Assembly: GCF_000344685.1 (NCBI RefSeq)
Contig: NW_006920422.1
Span: 753,940 to 817,939 of the forward strand
DNA length: 64,000 nucleotides
Direction: 5' to 3'
Origin: Gloeophyllum trabeum ATCC 11539
Lineage: Eukaryota > Basidiomycota > Agaricomycetes > Gloeophyllales > Gloeophyllaceae
The notes under the pieces were generated by a model, which was not told the origin of the DNA, searched no databases, and saw only the letters and a program-made list of their open reading frames with translations. Positions within the stretch are counted from its first letter, which is position 1; every line of letters starts with the position of its first letter. The position numbers and the translations under genes were made by a program. Shown here piece after piece: positions 45,590 through 56,790 of this stretch.

Positions 45590-48575
45590 ATGTCGAATGC
45601 TCAACACTGCTCCTTCGTCCTTCTCGCGGAATTCGACATCGACCGGGGAGCGCAACTGACATACCAATTCCCGCAACCCTTGGGGACCGATGAAGGGTCT
45701 GTTGCAGTTACTTCTCGATCCCTGGATGTGCCGTCTGACTTAGCTTCCCTCTGCAAACGCGTTGATTCGTGCTTCATGTCTCCGCCAAGTGCAGGCTGCT
45801 CGCCAACTTGATGCTCCCAGACGGTGCCGAGAAGCAACTGGAGGACTGGACTATATTCTTTCTCAATCAGACACCATTCAATACAATCGCACCCGTGCTC
45901 GCTCTGGAGGCAGATTCAGACGGTGTGGGTAATGGGGATGACCATACTGGGCTCTTGTATGTCTTGAATCTGGTAAGGACCAAGCATGACAAGACAGTAC
46001 GAAGGTAAGCCGTTTAAGCAGTCGGTACAGCGCGACCTATCACAATATATGGCTCACAGGGGGGCAGTCGTGAAAGCCATGGCTATCTGCACTAGACATC
46101 CCTTCATCCAGATTTTCAAGGTAAGTCTCAGCGATGATATCAAGTCTCCGAATCTGAGTGCGATGACATCGACCACCTGGTAGCCCGTATTATTGATGGC
46201 CCTTGACGACTACTTCGCTGACCCTTCCCAAGAATGCCTTGCTCGCCTGTTCGACGCTATCAATTCCATGGACATGTCCGGAGCACCGACACTTTCCCGC
46301 TACGAAAAGCTCGTTATGCGGACTTCCGAACGCAAAGATATCTTCGCTGAGAAGTTTGTCGCTCAGAAAGCGGAACTAACCCCATCAAGTCATGGCCCCG
46401 CTAAAGCTCAACATCGCAAAACTCCTTCCTGGGATTCTCATTCTGACTTCGAAGACAGCTTGGTCACCCGGAGCCGTGAGTCGGTAGACAGAGACCGGTC
46501 CATGCAAGATACCACTGTGACCAATGCTCACAGGGAGCAACACAGTCATACGCAAGGGCAGTATTCTCCTACGGATACTTCCTTTGGCAGTGCAGTCTGG
46601 GTAGGTGACGAGAGTGGGCTGGATCAAGTATCGCAAAGCATTGGCATGACCACGAGCAACGCAAATTATGCTAGCGGCAGTGGGCGCGGGCGACGTTCAA
46701 CCGACGCTTCGTCAAATTCGTCTCACGGCTTTGCTTATGGTGTGCAGGCCGCGAGCGCGACAAGTTATTTCCCCGCAGGAGGGATGGTTAAAGATACGCA
46801 TTTCTTCCAGACGTCGATAGCTTACAAAGGCCACACTCTCCCCATCAAGATGCCCCTCTCCACTTTCCCTGAAGAAGTTGGTGACGTGAGTCGTACGCTT
46901 TGGTAACTTGCACTGTGTTGTTCATAACACGACACGTCATGTGCACCCAGTATTCCCTCATCCAACTTATCCAGACCTTCTCGAGCCCCATAGCGACTGT
47001 AACTGGACCTTTGCATCCGCACCTTCATAATAACGGCAGTCTTACGCATCCCATCATCGTACTCTTCAACGCCCTTATTACAGGCAAGCGAATAATTTTC
47101 CTAGGACATAACCGACCTGCTGGGCAGGTCTCGAGTTATGTCCTATCTGCCTGCGCCCTGGGCTCCGGTTCTGGGTGTGTCTTGCGAGGGTTCATAGAGC
47201 GAGCATTCCCATATGCAAATCTTACCAACAAAGAGGAATGGGAGTCCATGTGAGTTCGGTCTTTCTTGTACTATGATAACTCTTCATTGCTGGCCTGACT
47301 TTGTCTAGTCCAGGATACATAGCCGGGGTCACGAACCCAATCTTCGAACACGGCAACTCTTGGGATCTATTGTGCGACGTCGGTACCGGTCGGATGGTCG
47401 TAAATAAAGATATCCATATTAGCTGCCCTGTGAACACTCAAAGCTCCTTGAGTCCTCCATTAATTATGCGCACCGGCACCCTGAAAGCAGAGTCCTCCAT
47501 TGGGAGCGAGGAGGATATCGCGCGATCAGGGAAAGAAGCCAAGGATGGTCAGAAAAGCGAAATCGTTGCCAAGGCTGACAGCTCCGATAATCTCTTCATT
47601 GAGGATGTGGGTACAGTCGTCAACTCGTCGCTGCTTGGATGCTGATATACCGACTTAAACCTGGTCTGAATCTAGATTATCTCTGCGATATCGTATCACT
47701 TCGGAGAAGGACTCGTCCGGGCCAGGTTTATGGAATATGTCAGCCGCTTCGTTCGTCTCGCCGCTCGATACGAAGAGGAGGTTCTAGGACCGACTAAGAT
47801 AGGGTACCCGAACATACCTTTTCGAGACGGCCACCTAGGCAGTGGCATATCTTTCAGTGATGATGCGGCAGCTATGCGCGAGTTGGCATCGAATGCCAAT
47901 CGCATCGAGGGATGGAGGAGAACCAATAGTTATCACTATTTCCAGCAGGTCAGAAGTGGTCTCTTTCGGGCTTCTGTCTTCATGCTGAGTTTTCCACAGG
48001 ACTTCGATAGATCGCTGTCAACTGACCCCATACAAGGATTCGATGTTCTCCATCAAATCTGGCGGTTCCGTCTCGCAAAAAACATGTCAGATTCTGAGGT
48101 GGACTTGATCATGCGTACATTAGTGGAAAATGTGCGGACGTATGACCAGGTTGTAGAGGTACTTCAGATAGGCTTGCGTATGGCCACTGTATGATCGCTC
48201 ACTTCCTCTCAGCTGCTCTCTTTTCTCCCTCCACATCACGGGGGATTATTACCTCTGAGCTTTGGTCTCTTCCACCAACAAGAGATAATACGAGAACTGA
48301 CCGTAGAGCTGTTCAATCAGCTGCGCGCACACCCGGTGAGTGGTCACAAGGCCGTTTCTTGCTGGATGAGCGCATCCTAAGTTATACCGGTGATCTAGGT
48401 TGGGTATCAGTTCTTGCAGGCCCTCAATCACTTCCACCGATACGCTTACGTTCGATTAGCCCATGCCAAGGACTCACGTCAACAACAAAGGGAACAGAAT
48501 TCATTGTATCCACCAGTCTCCCTTTTCAACTCACGCACGCCCTCGAATCGCAGCGAGTCCAGCCTAGGGGGATAA
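45590..48575 (+). CDS. AFI1: Afi1/MesA-type DENN/SPA polarity protein
   Basis: In yeast and Aspergillus the relatives dock Arf3 at the cortex and stabilise the polarity axis for tip growth. ATG 45590 starts CSFVLLAEFDIDRGAQLTYQ and FPQPLGTDEG, spliced to LLANLMLPDGAEKQLEDWTI and FFLNQTPFNTIAP, the Afi1 N-terminal docking domain. A Ser-rich linker follows (SDFEDSLVTRSRESVDRDRS). The SPA/DENN part reads HTLPIKMPLSTFPEEVGDYS, LIQTFSSPIATVTGPLHPHL, PIIVLFNALITGKRIIFLGH and YIAGVTNPIFEHGNSWDLLC. The C-terminal helical region has RFVRLAARYEEEVLGPTKIG, TNSYHYFQQDFDRSLSTD and RTLVENVRTYDQVVE, and is spliced at LRAHP to ALNHFHRYAYVRLAHAK. The stop at 48573-48575 follows SNRSESSLGG. Confidence 0.88.
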
Positions 48576-49003
48576 CATATGTCGTAAGGACGTTCCAGGG
48601 TAGTATGTCTGCATGTATATTTTCGAATGCGTGTAATGCTTGGATCTAAAATCTGGGTAATACATCATTGTACGCGCTCTCACCTTATACAATATCTACT
48701 TCCTAACGTCACGGCTGAAAATCTACAATACAGAGACTGTCTAGAGATTCAGAAATGCTACGTGGACAATTGATGTCCAACTTTTACCTAAAAGGCGAAG
48801 GAGAGGCCACATGCGATCTCGACAGAAGGATTCATATGGATACAGCAGGATGGAGATGTGACATGTAGGCCTCACCCAGTACAGTGATGCCCCAGAAGAT
48901 ATGCAAGCTTGTGCGGCCGCAGCGAGTTGGCGCACGCCAGCTGGCAGAGTCCTGACATATGATGCATGGATCGAAGGGGGAGCATTAAGGCGAAACAGCT
49001 CTC
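48576..49003. other. Intergenic region between convergent genes
   Basis: 428 bases between the AFI1 stop and the stop of the WW-like membrane protein. A minus frame at 48741-49133 is not recognised. Nothing else was seen. Confidence 0.4.
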
Positions 49004-51284
49004 CTAAGCGAAACACGGCAATTCTTCGGTTGGTTTCCTTCTGAAGAACCTGGTAATCCTGACACGAAAGGCCGAAACAGGGCAAGCCACTGATCCTTCG
49101 AGATAAGCCCTCGCGACTTGCGCAATACAACACACGATGCCCAAGATAACAGCGACGGCAGCCCCGCTGTCAAGATGGATAACGAGCATAGTGTATTGAA
49201 CTGTGAAGAGCACGAGAGACCAGGCAAACAGTGCCTTGGGTAGACTGTACATCGTTCCGATAAGGTCGAAGCCCCAGCGCTCGGACTGCACATTGTCGAG
49301 GTACACCGCCTGGAGTGCAAATGTTAGAGAGACAAAGGCATGAATAGGAGAAGTAACTAACTGCTTCGGCAGAGACAGCTTCAGGTTGATCTTGGTGGTA
49401 GAATGAGAGCGCTAGACTGGAGAGTATGCTCCCGACACAGAGGAGAACAGACAGAGAACCCAGAGGGAGGCGGGAAGAGGTATTCATCATTGACAACATA
49501 TCGGTGATCAAGAACGCAAGGGCCTGGAAATTCATTCAGTCGCGGATGATAAGCAAGAGCAAGAACAGCGTACCCAGGTGGTGGTCGTCTTCCAATCATC
49601 TAGGTTCTTGGACATAAATGCGCGCCAGTGATTTGTGTATACTAGATTATCGGCGTATATGTTATCGAGTTTGGAGATATATGCTTCAGGAAGTCTCCAG
49701 AGAGCCAGAGACAGTGCCCTGGTTAGGGCGCGGCGGGGTCGCGAAGCCGCAAATGCGCTCTGCTCCCTGGAGAATTTCGGTTGCTCCTCTCCGTAGTGTG
49801 TTTGAAACCTATACCCCGAAATTACACTCCACAAACGCGCTGTTCCAAGTAGATCAGTTACCAGCCTAAGGCTGCACGTGATTTAGGGCTCACCGGCTGT
49901 GAAAATGATATTGCCGTCTCTAATGACTTGAGTACCTACAATGGTATACGTCAGCTCCTTGAACTGATATTCTCTGCCAGCGACAGACCATTTGAGACTC
50001 TGAGTAACTTAATGAACTTTCTACATTCATCCGGACAATACGGGAAGGGCGAACAGTTGGAAGTCAACTGGTCTGCAGAACCGTCAATAACAGGCATCTA
50101 CCACGATTTCCAGGGTAACTTGCCGATGCTGCCTTGCACAAAAATGGATATCAAATCATCCACAATTGAACGCGGGATGCCACCCAAGTGCATCGGGAAG
50201 TGCTCGACATGAGTCCAATAGTGCTCCTCCAGAACGTATCCTGGAGTAGATGTTAGTTCCACGCGCGGCTGGTCTGCAGAAGCTAAGACGCACTCAAATG
50301 TGCGGGGCAGTCGGCTGCCGGCAAGTCCAGTGCCTCTGTGGACAATTCTTCGAGCCAGAATTCCGTCCGAGTTCTGTGGTCCACCAAGTAATAGGAGCAT
50401 CCCTCGTGCGAAAGCTCTAGATAAAGCTCCACGGAATCTACAGTTTGAATTTCGCGTTCTTTCATGAGTTCTCCGAAGTACATCGCCCATTTGCATATTT
50501 TATCCCGGACCTCTGGTATGTTGAGACGCTCTTCCGTCACGACGCGGAATGGCACCGTGCTAGCATAGTAGGTCTGTCCTTCAGGATTTACGTAGGATAA
50601 CCACCCAATTGGCAGATAATCCGGGCTGAAAACAAAGGGTTAGTGAGTGCAGAATGGATATTAGAGTGACGTACACCAAAGAATTGTATCCAGCAGACAT
50701 CGTGTGGTGGGTGGACCGTACCCTACAGCATGGCTCAGCCTCCCATTGGGAATGATCCGCATAAAGACTCACAATGTGCGGCAACTGTACCTCACAGTTG
50801 AGACCGCGGTGATAGCGCGAACTCGCTGAGTATCGCTCGTGCCATTAGTGAGCACCGTATGATGAGAGTCTTCGTATTTCGATCCCATTGCGTACAGACC
50901 AAGTGTACACCCGGGGATGTCTATGTCTTGTACAACTGAGAAGGTCAGACACCTTTATAGTTCTCGGTATAGCCTTCAAATAAGACCTGTCCGGTACAGC
51001 CTGTGCCCAGCACTGGACCGGGGTTGGGGGTCCGGGGCGATGCGCACCATTCACTGGTGTACAATGGTGGAAAAAGGTGCTCCAATGGAAAGCACTGGTC
51101 CGAGAACCCATCATCCGAGTCTCGACGTTTCCGGTAGCACCTACTTAGTCTTCGCAAGACGCTGCTCTCCCCAGAGGACCTGAGATGCGACTAGAAGTGC
51201 GAGCTCTCGCCAGTTGGTCGCCAGTGCCTCAGCGCGTCCGCCGCCACCAACACGTGGACTTCCGTGAGGCTGTTGCCGCATATA
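49004..51284 (-). CDS. WW-like/multi-TM protein of a basidiomycete-expanded family, function unknown
   Basis: Belongs to a family I remember as abundant in Agaricomycetes. Assembled exons give YNSLVPDYLPIGWLSYVNPE and GQTYYASTVPFRVVTEERLN, a WW-like Trp/Tyr module. Then come VRDKICKWAMYFGELMKERE, VELYLELSHEGCSYYLVDHR, TRTEFWLEELSTEALDLPAA and EEHYWTHVEHFPMHLGGIPR. Further on are ADQLTSNCSPFPYCPDECRK, RFQTHYGEEQPKFSREQSAF and DNIYADNLVYTNHWRAFMSK. TM helices follow: LGSLSVLLCVGSILSSLALS, SLPKALFAWSLVLFTVQYTM and LDSGAAVAVILGIVCCIAQV. The stop follows EELPCFA. The 5' end is uncertain: exons upstream of 50,890 are weak, and the given start at 51284 (MRQQPHGSPRVGG) is a guess. Confidence 0.7.
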
Positions 51285-51469
51285 GTCTCCTTCCGAGCTC
51301 TGTTGCGTTGAAGTAATTTGCCACAAATGAATGGAGAACTGCCTCAGGCCGCTCGATTACCACTTTGGAGACATAGCTGGGGCTACCCTGGGCCACCCCA
51401 TTATGCTGGGAGTTTACAAGTCGATGACTTAACGCCCGATATCGACAGGCGCCCGCGATATGGCATCTC

Positions 51470-51494
51470 TAGCGCCCGCCCATCGCGGGCGCTA
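51470..51494. repeat. Perfect 10-bp-stem hairpin followed by CTGA
   Basis: TAGCGCCCGC (51470-51479), a five-base loop, then GCGGGCGCTA (51485-51494). Twelve bases later comes CTGA (51507-51510). A GCGCCCGCGATA motif lies 20-30 bases upstream. The layout resembles a Helitron 3' end (hairpin, 10-12 bases, CTRR), but it could equally be an isolated inverted repeat. Confidence 0.8.
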
Positions 51495-53385
51495 AGGGAA
51501 ATCCGCTGACAGAAGTAAGTTTTCGACGATAATTGGATAGTGCAAGCTTCGTTCACAACAGCACAGTAACTGGCATGGAGACCTCTGACGAACATGCGCG
51601 CCAACCTCAACAGGACACAGCGCCCGAAGTGAAGTATGTTACAAGCGTAATCTCCTGGTCGGGAGGTTAATCAAGCGATAGCGCCGGTTCGGGGATTTAC
51701 CCTTCCGCCTCTGAGCTAGGTATCAGTCATCATGAAATACTTGAGGAGGAGCTTGAGTCGGCCAGCTACTCTCCGTACGTCAGGACGTTCATGTTCACCT
51801 GCGTCTTGGCTTAAATGGCTGTGGTCGCGCAGCAAACCCCAGGGCGCGAGAACACTAGGGCCTGAGGCACCCGGCGCTATCGCGTCCATACCGTGAGTGA
51901 ACATCGGCCGTGCTGTACGTGCTGAAGGCAGCTCGGATCTCTTATAGTCCTGTCCCCACGCCGCCCGCAGCTCCTGCGGGTCAGTCATCATCCTCGGAAT
52001 TCAGGCCTCGAGCACCACCGAAAAAGCCGGTGTCCAGTGGCCGTCCTGCTAAACCCAAATGAGGATGGACTATGTACCCTGCTTCCTGAGTGTAGCATAC
52101 ACCGTCTAGCCTCCGGAAATGGAGCACTATGGCGTTATCAGCATACGAGCGGTAATATTTGTTCCACTGCATCTTTGTTCCTACCTTTGAAGGTGTGATA
52201 TCTCTCACACCTGCACGCAGCCAAGGAAGTGCGATGTCACTGCCGAAAATGTCATTCCAAACCCGCGTCAGGCGGGAGCTGACAGCATTCTCAGAAACTC
52301 GGCGGCTAGAAAAAAAAACGGAGCATTTTCCAGGTCCACTATCATCGCTGTCTGTGGAAGCGGTGAAGCGATATATCAGCTCTAAGCACAATATTGTGGT
52401 ACCCTGCCAACACCCAACTGTGCCCTTAGGAATTCGTATTCCGAATTGATCAGGTGAATGACAACCCACATAACCGTGCTGCTGTAGCGCCGAACCGCAA
52501 GGTCTGCATATCAGAGTGTTCAGCGAACCTGACGAGTACAGAGTGACGTGAGTCATCCATGAATTCTATGAGTCAAAAAGCTGAGAACTGACATCAGTGC
52601 TTGAATGGAGGGAGTGACATTCTTGAGTTCAAGCTCTGGCGCTCGCGTCCTTAGAACTTGAGATATATTGTTCTCGGAACCTCGTACGACTGCTACCTGG
52701 AGTCTGTGGGGTCGACAGTAAGCGTCTACAATAGTCTGGAGTAGTCTGGAGCCTTCGACCGGAACTCGAGTCCCTTCGAGACGCTGTGGCATGTTCGATT
52801 GTCAGAAATCACGGATCCGAGATTCTTGTGTCTTCTATCGCTGCTGCCAAAAGGTCTGTATGCGGGACTACAGCAACCGTGATTTGCCACATTCTGGACG
52901 GTCCTTCGACGTACTACATTGGTAACGCTCATCTCGACCTGCCTTGCCCTAACATTGCATACCTATCCACAGCCCGAAACCCTCCTTCTTCAAGCATGGA
53001 CAGGGGGTGGGTCGCACCGCCCATCCGTCGCAGACTAGTACCGACAAACGAAAAGTTGGCCGCATAAGGAGGATCGTGAACCAATACGTGTCATCGCCCC
53101 GCGCATTGGTCATGAAGGTTGTCCATGTCTCGAGATCACGACCCTGGCGATGATCCAGGGCCTCCATTGATATGGACGCACTCTTCCAAAAGAATCGTCA
53201 CTTCTGGGTGCTGAGATCACAGCCTATTGCTACAAGCCGTAGTTAAGTGAAGCTACTCTACACGAGTCGGGGGATGATAGTATTCACGGAAGGTATATAT
53301 AGTCTTCTGGATTCCAATCTAGCCAGCATGAGCACTTTCTAATATGAAGCCACAGCCACAGTTCCGGCCGCATAGCCGCGCCCCG

Positions 53386-53412
53386 TCTGACAGTGGTACT
53401 AGTACTGTCAGA
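53386..53412. repeat. 27-bp quasi-palindrome
   Basis: TCTGACAGT and ACTGTCAGA are perfect inverted arms around a nine-base centre that contains the palindrome ACTAGT. It may be a hairpin or a protein-binding site. Confidence 0.8.
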
Positions 53413-53912
53413 GTTCCGAGTCAATCATAATCATAGCATAGAGCACTGCAATGCGATGTATACTTAAAGTACGTTCTCTGGTTGCGAGGGATTCACACAA
53501 CAATGCCCATATCACTCACAATGGCGCGACAAGATAGCAGTCGAAATGCCAAGAACTGGTCGTGCCCTTGCTACATAATTGCAGGAGACGCCGAGGGGTG
53601 TCTGAATTACGAAGGGGGCCATCTTCTACCGACCGATGCTGGAAGTGGGTGCTTGTCGGATACCATTGCCTGCATAACATTGAAGTAAGCAGCGATTGCT
53701 TCAAAGTGTAAAGGTTTATTTAAGTGACTTGGAACATCTAGCAGAACGGGCGAAGATTCTGCTAACATCCGAAGCCCACATCCTGGGCTTGACGAATCTA
53801 CATGCAATGAGGCCCCCACACATCCCGGCCTTCAGCAAGAGACGCACGGTGCGCTTCTGACTAGGTACGCATTACACGTTCCGAGGAGTACTTTCAATGA
53901 ACTGAGCGTCAC

Positions 53913-54119
53913 ATGGCTAGCCAACCTTCCGCACCCACCGAGCCTCTGTGGGTAATCTCATTGAATCAGGGATTCTGCCGACGTCTGATTGGTTTATGGC
54001 ACAGCAGAGTCGTACCACGCGTCCCATCGAGTCCTAGCGGCAGACCTAGGTATAGGCCGCGAGCACCCATACGCAAGCCTACCAACGGTGTTAAAAGGCC
54101 CCCGACAAAGCCAAAGTGA
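53913..54119 (+). CDS. Short Pro/Arg/Lys-rich protein, probable third member of the local array
   Basis: ATG 53913 opens MASQPSAPTEPLW. The frame ends SPSGRPRYRPRAPIRKPTNG and VKRPPTKPK, whose YRPRAP and Lys-Pro-rich end mirror the C-termini of the genes at 54949 (YRPRGPVRPP...VKKPKPNPT) and 56791 (YRPRGPLSPP...). The middle may contain an intron (donor GTAATC after PLW, acceptor near 54003-54007) or be read through. Upstream exons corresponding to the long N-termini of the other two are not seen, so this is either a truncated paralogue or an incomplete model. Confidence 0.45.
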   Translation: MASQPSAPTEPLWVISLNQGFCRRLIGLWHSRVVPRVPSSPSGRPRYRPRAPIRKPTNGVKRPPTKPK

Positions 54120-54948
54120 ACGCGCCTCACATAAAGCCCCAAAATGCATGAAACGATCTGTACCCGCCAAGCAGCATTAATTTATTTCATTCTCAAACAC
54201 TCTGCATACCCTTTTTCATCAGATCCAAACTCTTGGGGGGATACCGCACTGACTTGATAAATGCTTAGTATCATACGCACGATGAATTCCATGTATCGTA
54301 CCACACCCTTCGAGCGCGATAAGCCAATGATATGTTCCCTGAGCTCACCAAGGACCGGGTTAAAGGAGCAGCCGACACGTTAACCATTGACAGTAGCTAA
54401 GGTCGAATTCAGCTGTGATTGTGGGCAAATAGCCTCGACGACATAATTAATACTGAAGGCCGATTGGTCGACTGGAATAACCAAGTTAACGATCGTGCAT
54501 CATCATGTCTAACTATCCCCAGCGTAGGCGAAATTCGGCGGTAGGTCGGCGGCTTGTAATGAACGACGTCGCGAGAACGATGTAGCTTCCGGCCTTCTTA
54601 TGCCTGCTCCCAGCCTGTTCTGAAAGCTCAAGTTCCGCGCGGCGCTGAGACGCATTAGATCCCTTGGGAATGACCAAAGACATTGGACGACGGTAGCGCC
54701 TGAGGACAGTGGAGCTTATAATAGACCACGCACCAGGACAGCAAAAGTGGAAGACACTTCCCTACTTCTATGCCCGTCTGTAAGCTCAGCTGCTCAGAAC
54801 CTTTGATCTCCGCAGGAATAACTGCACAGCAGTGCAGCTGTACACTTAGTTCTATGCACTGCTGCACTGCTGTATTGCTGTAGAGCCTTCTGCAAAGCTC
54901 GTTTGTATAAGTACCTTAGCAGATGGCGCTATCCTTTACAACCCAACC
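54120..54948. other. Spacer upstream of tandem gene 1
   Basis: 829 bases with no recognised gene. The last 125 bases carry GCAGTGC/GCACTGC-rich inverted repeats described separately. Confidence 0.4.
54826..54873. promoter_or_regulatory. 12-bp inverted repeat with E-box-like core upstream of tandem gene 1
   Basis: ACAGCAGTGCAG (54826-54837) and its exact complement CTGCACTGCTGT (54862-54873) are separated by 24 bases. The left arm continues into CAGCTG. The 15-mer at 54829-54843 recurs exactly, in inverted orientation, at 56719-56733 upstream of tandem gene 2. Confidence 0.6.
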
Positions 54949-55719
54949 ATGTCTGAAACCTTAGTGCTTCCCTACGAAGTCCCTGTCTCTGGCATAACAC
55001 CGACGGCCAAGGGAATCGAAGGAGGAGGCGCAGCTTGCTACGATAGCGATGTCCTTGAGCTTCCAAACTCCCCACTTGCCGCAGCCAAGGATCAGGAGGA
55101 AACTAATGAGGCAGGGGCCGTTCGTATTAAAACAGGTCAGCCGGCCTGCGATGGTGCGGACGTCCTCAGCCACAGCAGTGAGGCTTTGCGAGCCGCATCG
55201 GTCCTTGCTGTCCTAGCGGGAAATCTGCGTGACAACACAGAGGATAAGAGAGTGGGCCATCAGTCCCCTGGCGTGGTCGATAAACCAGGAGCTTCAACGT
55301 AAGTCGCGTTTGACGTGTACTGGAGTCACTCCAGGCTGACAGAGGCGTGGCAGTACCTACAAGCAATCAAGGGAGAGTCTCGATGATCTCTCACAAGAGA
55401 ACTTACCGCAGAGGAACGTTACACCCCCTCTTTCGGGCATACAACATTCTCCTACACCTACGTACGTCGCCTTGTCGGCTGGGAATTGGATCAGCAGACA
55501 TTAATGATGCCCGACAGAACCACTATCGTACCTATCAAATATACTCAGTAAGACAATCATTGGCTATGGATGAAGTTTATCTCAGCTTACAGATCTTGGC
55601 ACAGATCTGGCGCTCCAGCACAGCCCGGCGTTGTACCACTATACAGACCAAGAGGACCTGTCAGGCCGCCCGTTGCAGCTGGCCACGGTGTGAAGAAACC
55701 GAAGCCCAATCCGACGTAA
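54949..55719 (+). CDS. Tandem paralogue 1: Pro-rich lineage-specific protein
   Basis: Function unknown. Four exons join in frame. Exon 1 begins MSETLVLPYEVPVSGITPTA and ends VVDKPGAST with a phase-2 GTAAGT donor. Exon 2 reads TYKQSRESLDDLSQENLPQR and VTPPLSGIQHSPTP. Exon 3 is short (TTIVPIKYTQ). Exon 4 reads SWHRSGAPAQPGVVPLYRPR, GPVRPPVAAGHGVKKPKPNP, T, stop. No signal peptide or TM helix is visible; it is Ser/Pro/Ala-rich and probably disordered. The gene at 56791 shares the first intron phase, the TxK...E(N)(L/I)S start of exon 2, and PAQ..P..YRPRGP near the end. Confidence 0.65.
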
Positions 55720-56790
55720 GCATAGGGAGAAGAGTACGGTAGATTACTTACCGCAGCACATGGAGCATCGTCAGCAGCCGGGAATTTGGTCTATGTCATC
55801 CATGTTCAAGTTGTTTATCGGAGTGTGCATTTTTTGTTTCGTTGCTTACGTCGATCTTCTGGTCGTGTTTGCGTCCACGAAGAGAATGAGTACCGACAAT
55901 ATCCACCAGATTATGTCCCAGCACTCTGGCATTGCGGGGACTGGTATCGCGATACTCTGAGCACAGTCCAGATCCGAAGGGATATACCCAAGAGCCTAGA
56001 GGTTGTCGCGAACAGCCCACACCCCACAACTCGTAATTTCATAGCTCACCAATGAGTGCGAGGACAACGTACCCGTCCTGATCCTGACCTCTGGATAATC
56101 ACTGGTAGGAGCAGCGTAGTTGAACATACACGTTCAAACACCGAGTCGCCAGATTGAAGATTGATTGGTCTATAGGAAATGTCTCGATGGAAGATCCACA
56201 AGTCTTCGACACTCTACTGTCAGCCTCTTGATTGACACGCAGGCTCAGTGATACGCAGCATTCGTAAGTTTCGACGGTCAAACTTCCAGGCGATTATTAT
56301 TCCGTAGCCACGAACAACGGATTCAATGCTAAAGGGCGAATAGTCACCCTGATTGCTGTTTAGGCGTGTCTGATGTGCTGGTGTACCCTACTTTTAATAA
56401 ACGTCAGCGTGAGTCGGCGACTCGCAAGAGTGATGGCACCGGTACGACGTACGGTCTGATCTTCTTGCTATTTCCATCCCTGTAAGCTCCTTCGCGGGGC
56501 GATGAGACGCACTCTCTCGGACAGGAACGATCGAAGGCATATATGACAGGCAAGTTCCATCGGTAGTACCCAAGGGCCATGAGGTATATATAATGGACCG
56601 CGCTCCAGGGCGAAACCAACGAAAGGCGATGCCCACCATGCAAGAGCTCAGTAACTCGGAGGCTTCGATCTGCATAGAATTGCTGTTCTGCAGTGTAGCT
56701 GCACTAGAAGCTGTGGACGTACAGCTGCACTGCGCGTGTGCATAAAAGCATAGTTCAGAGCACTACTGTCGACAAAGCCTCTCAGCTGCG
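55720..56790. other. Spacer between the tandem paralogues
   Basis: About 1.07 kb. A frame at 55760-55960 holds a hydrophobic stretch (FKLFIGVCIFCFVAYVDLLV), but no exon partners or family were found. The final 75 bases hold the shared 15-mer promoter motif. Confidence 0.4.
56719..56733. promoter_or_regulatory. 15-bp motif shared with tandem gene 1 promoter
   Basis: GTACAGCTGCACTGC lies 58 bases before ATG 56791. It is the exact reverse complement of 54829-54843, which lies about 106 bases before ATG 54949. The core CAGCTG is an E-box. Confidence 0.6.

Larger units (their letters stand above)
51285..53912. other. Gene-poor stretch with one unrecognised open frame
   Basis: About 2.6 kb. The longest frame (51981-52556, minus, 191 codons) starts MTHVTLYSSGSLNTLICRPC and contains LTRVWNDIFGSDIALPWLRA. 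It has no domain I know and no clear exon partners. It may be part of a lineage-specific gene or chance. A quasi-palindrome and a TATA-like GTATATATAG box (53291-53300) lie to its right. Confidence 0.35.

Noticed and set aside
51981..52556. Minus-strand 191-codon frame in the gene-poor stretch
   Set aside because: No recognised domain and no supporting neighbours; noted within the stretch entry rather than called as a gene.
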